23,654 bases of DNA from Bacteroidales bacterium (GTDB lineage Bacteria; Bacteroidota; Bacteroidia; Bacteroidales; UBA7960), in contig SKNE01000049.1 of NCBI GenBank assembly GCA_007120675.1, positions 1 through 23,654 of the forward strand, read 5' to 3'. Made by a program: the position numbers and the translations under genes. The notes below the pieces were generated by a model. The model was not told the DNA's origin and searched no databases. It saw only the letters and a program-made list of their open reading frames with translations. Positions within the stretch are counted from its first letter, which is position 1. Each line of letters starts with the position of its first letter. Of this stretch, positions 17,036 through 23,654 are shown one piece after another.

Positions 17036-17239
17036 ATGAGCGACATAAAAGAGCAGAACCCCATTGTATGCACCTGCAATGAGATCAGTCAGCAGGAAAT
17101 TGAACAGGCTATCCGCGATAAAGGCTTAAAAACCATTGAAGAGGTGGGAGACGAGACCACTGCCGGAACGGTTTGTGGCGGCTGCGTTGATGAGATCTAC
17201 CTGCTACTTGAAAAGATCAACGGCAAAGTGGACCTGTGA
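17036..17239 (+). CDS. BFD-like [2Fe-2S]-binding protein (bacterioferritin-associated ferredoxin family)
   Basis: A 67-residue protein that is essentially one BFD domain. The four cluster cysteines are Cys12 and Cys14 (VCTCNEIS) and Cys47 and Cys50 (GTVCGGC), giving C-x-C-x32-C-x2-C, the BFD spacing. In Pseudomonas, Bfd docks on bacterioferritin and passes electrons in to release stored iron; related stand-alone domains also occur in other redox enzymes. The frame is open upstream from a TTG at 16943, but the ATG at 17036 is preferred: it gives the usual BFD length, and the extension is unlike anything in the family. The ferritin gene next door is divergent, which suggests a shared iron-storage role, although Bfd partners are normally haem-containing bacterioferritins. 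The lipoprotein gene starts 61 bases downstream on the same strand. Confidence 0.88.
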   Translation: MSDIKEQNPIVCTCNEISQQEIEQAIRDKGLKTIEEVGDETTAGTVCGGCVDEIYLLLEKINGKVDL

Positions 17240-17300
17240 GCACTTCACAGACCTGGTGTTTTCTAATGCAATCCCTGTACAGCTAATCCGTTAATAAGGT

Positions 17301-17978
17301 ATGAGAGTCCACCCACACCCCATCACAACCCGGCAGCCTGGCTATTTTTCGCTAAAGGCCTTGCTTCTGTTGGGCTTTTCGGTGTTTTTCGTTTTCGCCT
17401 GCGGCAGGCAGTGTGAAGAAAGCTTCTATACGGGAGAAAGGATTCAGGCGTGGATGGACCACTACGGTCTGACCACGGATCACTTCCAGGCAGCGGAACG
17501 TTTCGACAGGCACTACAGTCTTGAACAAGCATTCGAGGAGGGAGACAGGGCGCTGTACACCGACTTGTTTGTGTATTCAGCAGATTCAGCCCTGGCCATC
17601 GACCTGGACAGTTACCACCTGGTGCTGGAGGATACCCCATATGGCCTGTTTTCGCCGGGCAGGGAGGTCGACATGGAGGTGGGACTCATAGATTTTGAAC
17701 GGGGTGTGAGAAGCAGGTTGCTGTTTTGTGGTACACCGTGCCTGTTTGAAGAGGCAGGCTTCCATCCTGACGGCCATATCCTTGTGGCTGGATTCGTGGA
17801 GAATGAACAGGGTTGGCATCCTTGCATCTGGAAGACATCCCGCAAGGAAGCTTTCATTGAACAGCGCCTCGCACAGCAAACGATCCCCGTGGAGGACCTG
17901 GATTATATCCACCGGGTGCGCCTGCCACATATCCGTTTCTGGTTTGAGGACATTACATCCGAAAATCGGCCGGACTGA
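17301..17978 (+). CDS. Putative lipoprotein of unknown function
   Basis: A 225-residue protein I do not recognise. It has a lipoprotein signal: a basic and polar leader, hydrophobic ALLLLGFSVFFVFAC, and probable acylated Cys34 in VFAC. Beyond this there are Cys38 (CGRQC), a pair Cys143/Cys147 (LFCGTPC) and Cys175, so disulphides are possible after export. The C-terminal half (FHPDGHILVAGFVENEQGWHPCIWK) has short strand-turn patterns reminiscent of a beta-propeller blade or sandwich, but this is weak. The first ATG is the only start that includes the signal peptide. The gene lies 61 bases after the BFD-like gene on the same strand with no clear terminator between, so read-through is possible, but no functional link can be inferred. 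It could be a lineage-specific protein. Confidence 0.7.
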   Translation: MRVHPHPITTRQPGYFSLKALLLLGFSVFFVFACGRQCEESFYTGERIQAWMDHYGLTTDHFQAAERFDRHYSLEQAFEEGDRALYTDLFVYSADSALAIDLDSYHLVLEDTPYGLFSPGREVDMEVGLIDFERGVRSRLLFCGTPCLFEEAGFHPDGHILVAGFVENEQGWHPCIWKTSRKEAFIEQRLAQQTIPVEDLDYIHRVRLPHIRFWFEDITSENRPD

Positions 17979-18032
17979 TTGGACTGAAAGTGTAACAGGC
18001 AGGTCACAGCATCCGGATAAATGGCTTTTTTA

Positions 18033-18040
18033 TACCTTTG
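18033..18040 (+). promoter_or_regulatory. Candidate -7 element for the DUF5916 gene
   Basis: TACCTTTG matches TAnnTTTG exactly, 46 bases before the chosen ATG at 18086; transcription would begin near 18047. No TTTG is found 19-21 bases upstream, so the -33 half is missing or degenerate. The position argues for the ATG at 18086 rather than the in-frame TTG at 18038, which lies within the element. Confidence 0.45.
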
Positions 18041-18085
18041 GTCCCCGCAAATTTTTTATGTTCTTACTGGCGGGGTTTTTCACAC

Positions 18086-20545
18086 ATGGTACGATCTCTG
18101 GGGTTAGTCTTTTTTCTTCTGATGGCCTGTTCTCATCACCTGCTGGGCCTGAACGACGGCAGGCGTGAGCTGTGGGCCGTCCGCACCGGCACGCCGCCTG
18201 TGATAGACGGCACCATGCGTGACAGCCTCTGGCAGATGGGCACCCCCGCCGGCGACTTTTTCCAGTTTGAGCCACACAATGACCGGCCTGCTTCCCAGGC
18301 CACTGAAGTAAGGGTTTTGTATGATGACCAGGCTGTATACATTGCCGCCAGGTTGTACGACGACGAACCCCAGCGCATCCTTCGCGAACTGGGTCTGCGC
18401 AATTCAGGCAATGACCTGAACGCCGACCGCTTTTTCGTGGACATCAACCCCTTTGACGACGGGGTCAACGGTTTTCGTTTCCAGGTGTCGGCCTCCGGCG
18501 TGCAAACCGATGCCAACATGTCGGGTGGTGGCCGGCACGGTGACCTGAACTGGGATGCTGTCTGGCGCAGTGCCGTGGGCATTGACCACCAGGGGTGGAT
18601 TGTGGAAATGGCCATTCCATACGCTGCTTTGCGCTTTCCCCGCGGCGAAGTCCAGGAGTGGGGCATCAACTTTTGGCGGGAGGTCAGGCGGACGCGTGAG
18701 GTCTCCAGCTGGAACTTCGTGAGCCGCCGGGTAGGAGACCCGCTGGCCCATATGGGCAGATTAAGCGGGATGGTCGGTGTGGACCCGCCGGTGCGCCTGG
18801 CTTTCTACCCCTACCTTTCGAACTATTTGGAAAAAAACGGTTTCGACCGCGGCTGGGGCAACTCCTTCAATGGGGGGATGGATCTGAAGTACGGAATCAG
18901 TCCCAGCTTCACCATGGACATGACCCTGATACCGGACTTCGGCCAGGTGCAGTCCGATGCCAAAGTGCTTAACCTTACCCCCTTCGAGATCAAGTACGAC
19001 GAAAATCGTCAATTCTTTACTGAAGGGGTAGAGCTATTTGAACGGGCGGACCTGTTTTACTCCAGGCGGGTGGGCGACAGGCCGAGAGACTATCAGAAGG
19101 CTTTTGCTTTGCTGGATGATCATGAACAAGTAATAGAGAACCCTTTGGAAACAAGGCTCATCAATGCCACGAAGCTATCTGGCCGGACAGCTTCGGGACT
19201 GGGCATTGGTCTGTTCAATGCCATGACGGCGGCCAGCACGGCCGTACTCAAAGATACCCTGACGGGAGAGAAAAGGGAGGTCACCACCCAGCCCTTCACC
19301 AATTACAACCTTCTTGTGCTGGACCAGAGCCTGCCCAATAACTCTTACCTGAGCCTGATCAATACCAATGTGGCGGGCTCAGCACCTGGCTACACGGCCA
19401 ATGTAAGCGGCACGGAGTTCCGCCTGCTGGATCGCAGCAATATGTTCCGGATCAGCGGATCGGGTGCAATCAGCCAGCAATACTTCAGTGGGGAGGAGAA
19501 TGAATACGGACATAAGTACGACCTGCAGCTGGGTAAGGTGGGAGGCACCTGGCGATACCATTACACCAGGAGAAGCATAAACCACACTTACAACCAGGAC
19601 GATATGGGCTTCCTTCGCCGCAACAACCAGGTGAGCGACGCCATTACGCTGAGCCACCACCTGTTTGACCCCTTCTGGCGTTTCTGGACCCTTTCCAATA
19701 CCCTCAGCTACACCTATTCACAACTCTATAAGCCATCCAGGTTTACCGGTGCGGAACTGAGTCACCATATCATGATGCTCTTTGACACGCGCTTCCACAT
19801 CAGTCTGCGCACCACCTATATGCCACGCGGCACCCGCGACTACTATGAACCGCGTGTGCCCGGCCGTTACGTCCGCACCCACGAAGGGCTCACCATGCAT
19901 ATGTCCTATTCGTCCGACTACCGGCGCCGCCTCTTTGTGGATGGCAGCTTCAGCATGGAGCGCCACGAATCCGTCAACCTGCAGGAAGCGTATGGCTTTA
20001 TGCTCCGTCCCACCCTCAGGGTGAGTGATCGCATGAACCTTTCTTACGGCTTCCAATACAATGAACGGATCAACGACCTGGGGTATGTCGCCCACCTGGG
20101 TCCCGACTCCGTGTTTTTTGGCAGGCGGCAGTCGCCCACCACCATTAACACGGTACGCACCACCTTTATCTTCAGCAACGATTTGTCACTGGACTTTAAC
20201 ATGCGCCACTACTGGTCAAGGGTGGACTATGACGGGAACTATTATTTCCTGATGGAGGACGGACAGCTGGATCCGCTGGAAGATGGTTTGGATATCAACG
20301 ACATCAATTACAATGCGTTCACCATCGATATGCTGCTCACCTGGCACTTCGCCCCGGGAAGCCAGATGACCCTTGCCTGGAAGAATATCCTGGATCACCG
20401 CGAAGGCACCCTGCCCGCCGGTTATTTTGACAATGTGCGCCGTATGCGTGATCACCCACAGATCAACAGCCTGTCGTTAAGAGTATTGTATTATCTTGAC
20501 TTCCAGTCCATACAACGCCTCAACCAGAGATTGGGGAGCGCATAG
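18086..20545 (+). CDS. DUF5916-family outer-membrane protein with CBM9-like N-terminal domain
   Basis: An 819-residue exported protein. After a signal peptide (MVRSLGLVFFLLMAC; lipobox-like LMAC, or cleavage after HHLLG) comes a CBM9-like beta-sandwich, about residues 30-220, with the family hallmarks PPVIDGTMRDSLWQ, VRVLYDDQAVYIAARLYD, DRFFVDINPF, and GWIVEMAIPYAALRF. The rest is the DUF5916 region: GISPSFTMDMTLIPDFGQVQSDAKVLNLTPFE, then ENRQFFTEGVELF, followed by alternating strands with aromatic girdles that look like an outer-membrane barrel. Such proteins are widespread in Bacteroidota; their substrate is unknown, and the CBM9-like part hints at, but does not prove, glycan binding. No SusC/D genes or glycoside hydrolases are nearby. 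The ATG at 18086 is chosen because it begins the signal peptide. It converges on the serine hydrolase gene across a tandem repeat. Confidence 0.87.
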   Translation: MVRSLGLVFFLLMACSHHLLGLNDGRRELWAVRTGTPPVIDGTMRDSLWQMGTPAGDFFQFEPHNDRPASQATEVRVLYDDQAVYIAARLYDDEPQRILRELGLRNSGNDLNADRFFVDINPFDDGVNGFRFQVSASGVQTDANMSGGGRHGDLNWDAVWRSAVGIDHQGWIVEMAIPYAALRFPRGEVQEWGINFWREVRRTREVSSWNFVSRRVGDPLAHMGRLSGMVGVDPPVRLAFYPYLSNYLEKNGFDRGWGNSFNGGMDLKYGISPSFTMDMTLIPDFGQVQSDAKVLNLTPFEIKYDENRQFFTEGVELFERADLFYSRRVGDRPRDYQKAFALLDDHEQVIENPLETRLINATKLSGRTASGLGIGLFNAMTAASTAVLKDTLTGEKREVTTQPFTNYNLLVLDQSLPNNSYLSLINTNVAGSAPGYTANVSGTEFRLLDRSNMFRISGSGAISQQYFSGEENEYGHKYDLQLGKVGGTWRYHYTRRSINHTYNQDDMGFLRRNNQVSDAITLSHHLFDPFWRFWTLSNTLSYTYSQLYKPSRFTGAELSHHIMMLFDTRFHISLRTTYMPRGTRDYYEPRVPGRYVRTHEGLTMHMSYSSDYRRRLFVDGSFSMERHESVNLQEAYGFMLRPTLRVSDRMNLSYGFQYNERINDLGYVAHLGPDSVFFGRRQSPTTINTVRTTFIFSNDLSLDFNMRHYWSRVDYDGNYYFLMEDGQLDPLEDGLDINDINYNAFTIDMLLTWHFAPGSQMTLAWKNILDHREGTLPAGYFDNVRRMRDHPQINSLSLRVLYYLDFQSIQRLNQRLGSA

Positions 20546-20568
20546 GCCCGCAGCCGCGGCCAGGATGG

Positions 20569-20699
20569 CCTGGCAACCTGCCGCAGTGACGCCGGGAGCC
20601 TGACAGCCTACCGCAGCGACACCGAGGACCTGGCAACCTGCCGCAGTAACGCCGGGGGGTCCACTCCCCACTGCAGCAACGCTGGGAGCCAACTTCCCA
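20569..20699. repeat. 30-bp imperfect tandem repeat between convergent genes
   Basis: Four contiguous 30-base units begin at 20569, 20599, 20629 and 20659, with traces of a fifth at 20689. Units 1 and 3 are nearly the same (CCTGGCAACCTGCCGCAGT then ACGCCGGG); units 2 and 4 are more diverged. Units 1 and 3 contain the dyad CTGCCGCAG, unit 2 has CTACCGCAG, and unit 4 has CTGCAG. The array fills almost all of the 158 bases between two stop codons (20545 and 20704). I see no T-run terminator here. All units lack intervening spacers, so it is not CRISPR. Confidence 0.85.
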
Positions 20700-20703
20700 C
20701 GGG

Positions 20704-22488
20704 CTACTGGCAGCGCAGGAAGCGGAGACCGGCGAAGGAGAGAAAAGGGGTTCCATCCTTCTGGCCATAAAACACCGTTTCCCCTTTATACATGCCAAAG
20801 CCGGCAATGACCAGCTCACCCCGGTCTTCCGGCACCAGGTAAAAGCTGGCTTCATCATATCCGAACACTTTTTGCTGGTGATCGCTGAGCACCAGTGTGA
20901 GCTGAAGCAGCGAGCCATCAAGGAGGAGCCTGGCTTCACCGTAGATCACCTCTTCCTCTGCCGGGTCCACCCCTTCAAGGCAATAGGTCCCCAGCAGCTC
21001 AAACACATTGTCCGGCAGCACATAGCGGTCACTGATATCGATGCCTGCGGGAAAAACACGTCCCCCCCTTTCAACCATCAGTACCTTGCGGTCATCCCAG
21101 CTCCGGGAGGAAAAACGGAAGTGCTCATTGGTGGAGAACCAGCCATCGGTGTGAAAGGCAGTTTCATAGTAGCGGTCTCCCGTTCGCATCAATAGTTCAT
21201 CCTTGTGCACGGATAGGCTGATCAATTCATTTTGAAGCAGGTAGTGACCTGCAACCTGCTCCATGTCCCCTGCTCCGGGCACCGTCCGGGGTGGCAGTTC
21301 GGGGCTGCTGTGGGTGGGGAAGGACTCAGCCGTCTGATCTTGTACGGCCAGCTGCACGATCAGCCGGGCCATGTCCTCCAGGGCTGCCAACACGCCGCCG
21401 GTATTGGTGAGAAGCACAACGCCCGTGCCGTGGGAAGGGGCCACGGCCATCACGGCATTGTAGTGCAGGGTGCTACCTATCTGGTAAGCATACAGGCCCT
21501 CCATGGGGTGAGGGTGTTCCTCCATGACCCAGCTCCAGCCAGTGATCAGGCCAATGTCCAGGCTCTCCTCCCCTTTCTGGTCTGACAGCATCATGGATAC
21601 CATAGTGTCCCCTGCCAGTGGCGGCACCTGCCCTTTGTTCAGCACCCAGTTCAGCAGGCTGGTCATGTCACGGGCCGTTGAGCAAAGGCCCCCGCTGGCA
21701 CTCAGCTGTCCCGGCCATTCGCTGTATGCTTCATCATCTCCCCGGATGTAAGCAGATGCAATGGTTTCATCCGTCCACGCTTCCCGGCAAAAGAAGCTGT
21801 GGTTCATCCCCATTGGCTCCAGCACCCCGGACTTCACATAGGTTTCGTAAGGCATTCCGGCAAGGCTTTCTATCACCTGGCCAATCAGCTCATACCCCAG
21901 GTTGGAGTAGAGGTATTTCACGCCGGGCGGATAAGCTGCGTACTGTTCCGCCAGGTAGTCAATGAGCTCCGGGCGCAGGGAGGGATCCTTGGTCATCAGC
22001 CCCTTGTAAAGATCCCTGGGTACACCGCCATAGTGGGCCAGTAAATGCCGGATGGTGATCTCTCCCTTTCCGCTGAAGCGGCTGGGAAGCTGAAAACCTG
22101 GCAGGTGGTCTGAAACGGGATCGTCCAGCTGGAGCTTCCCCCTTTCCACCATCTGCATCACCGCGATGTTGGTGATCGTTTTGGTGAGCGAGGCCACGGG
22201 ATAAACGGTGTACTGGCTGGCGGGCGTTTCGGAGGCCACGTCAGCGTATCCCAGTCCCGCCGCCCACTGTCTGCCACCGGGTCCCATGAAACCGACTGAA
22301 AGCCCCTGTATCCCCTCTGTCTCCATGCTTAGCTGCAGAAAAGCCATGATCCGGCTGTCCAGCACCATGCGGTGCTCACGGCCGTTCTGTGAAAACACTT
22401 CAGTCCCCACGGCGGCCAACAGAAGGATCAGCAGCAGGGGAAGGGCAAACGCCGGGTCCCGTTTCACATGGGGCGTGCATTTCATCAT
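20704..22488 (-). CDS. Exported serine hydrolase, beta-lactamase / class C PBP-like
   Basis: A 594-residue protein with an N-terminal signal sequence (about 15-33, LPLLLILLLAAVGTEVFSQ). The beta-lactamase-like domain (about 40-385) has SxxK as SLTK (Ser100 nucleophile, Lys103) and YxN as YSN (Tyr194 to Asn196). The third motif, normally HxG or KTG, appears as QIG (336-338) in AYQIGSTLHYNAV, an unusual change. The C-terminal 200 residues look like two lipocalin-like beta domains, each opening with a GxY signature (VAGHYLL, LLGTYCLE). The family includes peptidases and esterases acting on peptidoglycan peptides or small esters; the substrate cannot be told. The ATG at 22488 is preferred because AAGGAG lies 12 bases upstream (plus-strand 22501-22506); a TTG one codon earlier is possible. 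It is divergent from the nitroreductase-family gene and convergent with the DUF5916 gene. Confidence 0.88.
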   Translation of the reverse strand: MMKCTPHVKRDPAFALPLLLILLLAAVGTEVFSQNGREHRMVLDSRIMAFLQLSMETEGIQGLSVGFMGPGGRQWAAGLGYADVASETPASQYTVYPVASLTKTITNIAVMQMVERGKLQLDDPVSDHLPGFQLPSRFSGKGEITIRHLLAHYGGVPRDLYKGLMTKDPSLRPELIDYLAEQYAAYPPGVKYLYSNLGYELIGQVIESLAGMPYETYVKSGVLEPMGMNHSFFCREAWTDETIASAYIRGDDEAYSEWPGQLSASGGLCSTARDMTSLLNWVLNKGQVPPLAGDTMVSMMLSDQKGEESLDIGLITGWSWVMEEHPHPMEGLYAYQIGSTLHYNAVMAVAPSHGTGVVLLTNTGGVLAALEDMARLIVQLAVQDQTAESFPTHSSPELPPRTVPGAGDMEQVAGHYLLQNELISLSVHKDELLMRTGDRYYETAFHTDGWFSTNEHFRFSSRSWDDRKVLMVERGGRVFPAGIDISDRYVLPDNVFELLGTYCLEGVDPAEEEVIYGEARLLLDGSLLQLTLVLSDHQQKVFGYDEASFYLVPEDRGELVIAGFGMYKGETVFYGQKDGTPFLSFAGLRFLRCQ

Positions 22489-22500
22489 CAAACTAAATTA

Positions 22501-22506
22501 CTCCTT
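22501..22506 (-). promoter_or_regulatory. Shine-Dalgarno sequence of the serine hydrolase gene
   Basis: On the minus strand AAGGAG follows a run of A residues and lies 12 bases before ATG 22488 and 15 before the second ATG at 22485. Clear Shine-Dalgarno sequences are rare among the starts in this window, so it favours the first of the two adjacent ATGs. Confidence 0.6.
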
Positions 22507-22598
22507 TTTTTTCTTGCACCAAAATCACCCTGCATTATTCATCCGTTGCGCAAATAATCTGTATATTCGTTACCTGCTTAAAGTTGAAACATATTGCC

Positions 22599-23237
22599 AT
22601 GCTGACCTGGTTAAATAGCATGAGTGCCCGTCGCAAAACAGGAGTCATCGCATTCATGCTGACCACAAAGATCGTTGTTATCGCCATGTTGTTCCTGCTC
22701 TGCACCTCTTCTCCTGACCGGAGTGAATTTGTTTTGGAAACCATTCATCAGCGCACCAGCATCCGTTCTTTCACGGATCAGGCTGTCACCGAAGAACAGC
22801 TGGAGACCCTGCTGAGGGCAGCCATGGCCGCCCCATCATCAAGAAATGTTCAGCCTTGGGTGTTTTACGTGGTCGACGACGCGGCCACCCTGCAGCACCT
22901 GGCCAAAGAGCTGCCTTTCGCCTCCATGGCAGCCGGTGCACCGGTGGCCATCATTGTCTGTGGCGACACCCGGAAAGGACAACCCAACGAGGAGCAGGCC
23001 AAAAACTGGATCATGGACTGCAGCGCTGCCAGCCAGAACCTCTTACTGGCGGCCCATGCCATGGGACTGGGGGCGGTCTGGACCGGTGTTTTCCCTTACC
23101 GGGACAGGATCGATGTGGTCAGGGAAAGGCTGAACATCCCCGAACACCTTGTCCCCCTAAACCTTATACCCATTGGGCACCCGGCTGAGAGTCCCCCTCC
23201 CAAAGAGAAATGGGATCCCGGAAAAGTGATCAGGTAA
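22599..23237 (+). CDS. Nitroreductase-family FMN protein with N-terminal hydrophobic segment
   Basis: From 22599 the protein is 212 residues. The family fold starts at about residue 43: HQRTSIRSFTDQAV (FMN phosphate contact), AAMAAPSSRNVQPWVFYVV (flavin-binding loop), SAASQNLLLAAHAMGLGAVWTG (dimer helix and flavin site) and the C-terminal LIPIGHPAESPPPKEKW. Family members use FMN and NAD(P)H to reduce nitro compounds, quinones or enoates, normally as cytoplasmic dimers. Ahead of the domain is an unusual MLTTKIVVIAMLFLLC segment that looks like a signal anchor or a weak lipoprotein signal. ATGs at 22599, 22620 and 22656 are all in frame, and none has a good ribosome site; all of them keep the hydrophobic segment. 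A TTG at 22584 would add five residues. The electron donor and substrate are unknown. Confidence 0.85.
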   Translation: MLTWLNSMSARRKTGVIAFMLTTKIVVIAMLFLLCTSSPDRSEFVLETIHQRTSIRSFTDQAVTEEQLETLLRAAMAAPSSRNVQPWVFYVVDDAATLQHLAKELPFASMAAGAPVAIIVCGDTRKGQPNEEQAKNWIMDCSAASQNLLLAAHAMGLGAVWTGVFPYRDRIDVVRERLNIPEHLVPLNLIPIGHPAESPPPKEKWDPGKVIR

Positions 23238-23270
23238 GGTCCGGCCCGGCTTTTCTTTTCCCCAGCCACC

Positions 23271-23301
23271 TTGTGGTTTTGTGATGAAATGAGTATCTTT
23301 G
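23271..23301 (+). promoter_or_regulatory. Promoter for the last gene
   Basis: TTG at 23271-23273, exactly 20 bases, then TATCTTTG at 23294-23301, a perfect TAnnTTTG. This is the best complete Bacteroidota promoter in the window. The predicted transcription start near 23308 is only about 4 bases before the in-frame ATG at 23312, so translation more likely starts at 23348. Confidence 0.65.
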
Positions 23302-23347
23302 CGGCTTGTTAATGAAGCCATTTACTGACCCGGTATTGCCCTCAAAT

Positions 23348-23654
23348 ATGGTCCACTTCTTTCGTTCAATTCATTGGTTTATTGTCCTGCTCCTACTGGT
23401 CACCTCCTTGTCTGCTGCCCCCATAAATGAGGCTTCTGGCGGAAGCGCCGCATTCACCTCAGCCAACGGCCGCATCACGGTCTTCCTTGATGCACCCTGG
23501 TGGCTCGACAGGGATTTTGTTCGTGAACAGATACCCATTGTTCAATATGTGCGGGACAAAGAAGCTGCCGATGTGCACATCCTGATGACGCGGCACGGTG
23601 CCGGCTCGGCCGGAACCAACTACGCCATTTCCTTCATTGGGGGCCGGCGCTTCA
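23348..23654 (+). CDS. Exported protein of unknown function, N-terminal fragment (cut by window edge)
   Basis: The first 102 codons of a gene that runs off the right edge. A signal peptide (hydrophobic WFIVLLLLVTSLSAAP, likely cleavage after SAA) is followed by a mature region with RITVFLDAPWWLDRDFVREQIPIVQYVRDKEAADVHILMTRHG. The pattern of a short strand, then DxxFxRExIPxVxYVRDxxxADVHIL, resembles a conserved uncharacterised envelope protein family seen in Bacteroidota and other phyla. I recall this pattern and cannot confirm it here. An in-frame ATG at 23312 would add 12 residues (MKPFTDPVLPSN) before the signal peptide, but it lies almost on the predicted transcription start, so 23348 is chosen. 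Function cannot be assigned from this fragment. Confidence 0.75.
   Translation, partial: MVHFFRSIHWFIVLLLLVTSLSAAPINEASGGSAAFTSANGRITVFLDAPWWLDRDFVREQIPIVQYVRDKEAADVHILMTRHGAGSAGTNYAISFIGGRRF

Noticed and set aside
20477..20692. A 71-codon minus-strand frame with a repeated GVTAAGCQ-like pattern
   Set aside because: It arises because the 30-bp repeat is a multiple of three; it overlaps the end of the DUF5916 gene and has no start signals or family.
20569..20699. Possible CRISPR array
   Set aside because: The 30-base units are contiguous and imperfect, without unique spacers, and no cas genes are present.
22562..22569. TATATTCG as a -7 element for the nitroreductase-family gene
   Set aside because: One mismatch and no TTG or TTTG 19-21 bases upstream; too weak to annotate.
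1..23654. A new defence, mobile or biosynthetic system
   Set aside because: No nucleases, toxins, reverse transcriptases, recombinases, synthases or clustered unknown genes are present; the genes are mostly recognisable envelope and housekeeping families.

Overview
The window looks like chromosomal DNA of a GC-rich member of the Bacteroidota, probably near Bacteroidales/Marinilabiliales. This rests on gene content: a Bacteroidota-type topoisomerase IV A subunit, a BatA-domain/VWA membrane protein, a lipoprotein-type TamA (TamL) next to TamB, a DUF5916 outer-membrane protein, and lipobox signal peptides. It also rests on upstream sequences that match the Bacteroidota sigma factor consensus (TTTG or TTG, about 20 bases, TAnnTTTG). 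The genus cannot be read from the sequence alone. No tRNA, rRNA, insertion sequence, integrase, CRISPR array or phage gene is visible, and the segment reads as ordinary, dense core genome.

Layout. Minus strand, 1-5512: the first codons of a glyceraldehyde-3-phosphate dehydrogenase gene, a parC-like topoisomerase IV A gene with a long charged, partly repeated tail, and a BatA/VWA/GATase-like membrane protein. Plus strand, 5703-8945: an exported tricorn-type protease. It converges on a minus-strand tamB-tamL pair (8942-16143) so tightly that the two stop codons share one CTAG. Next come a minus-strand ferritin with a clear terminator and, divergent from it, a small BFD-type [2Fe-2S] protein followed by an unrecognised lipoprotein. 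Then a DUF5916 outer-membrane protein (plus) and a two-lobed serine hydrolase (minus) converge across a 30-bp tandem repeat. A nitroreductase-family protein with an N-terminal hydrophobic segment and a truncated exported protein (both plus) close the window.

How the genes fit together. Most products act in the cell envelope: TamB/TamL in outer-membrane assembly or lipid transport, the tricorn-type protease probably in periplasmic peptide turnover, and the DUF5916 barrel, serine hydrolase and lipoprotein as surface or periplasmic proteins. The ferritin and BFD proteins suggest an iron storage and release pair. I found no convincing multi-gene novel system. The points most worth a second look are the 60-bp exact repeat and clamp-like C-terminus of the topoisomerase subunit, the ferritin/BFD pair, the inverted repeats in front of tamB, the 30-bp intergenic repeat, the nitroreductase with an apparent membrane signal, and a serine hydrolase lacking the usual third-motif histidine.
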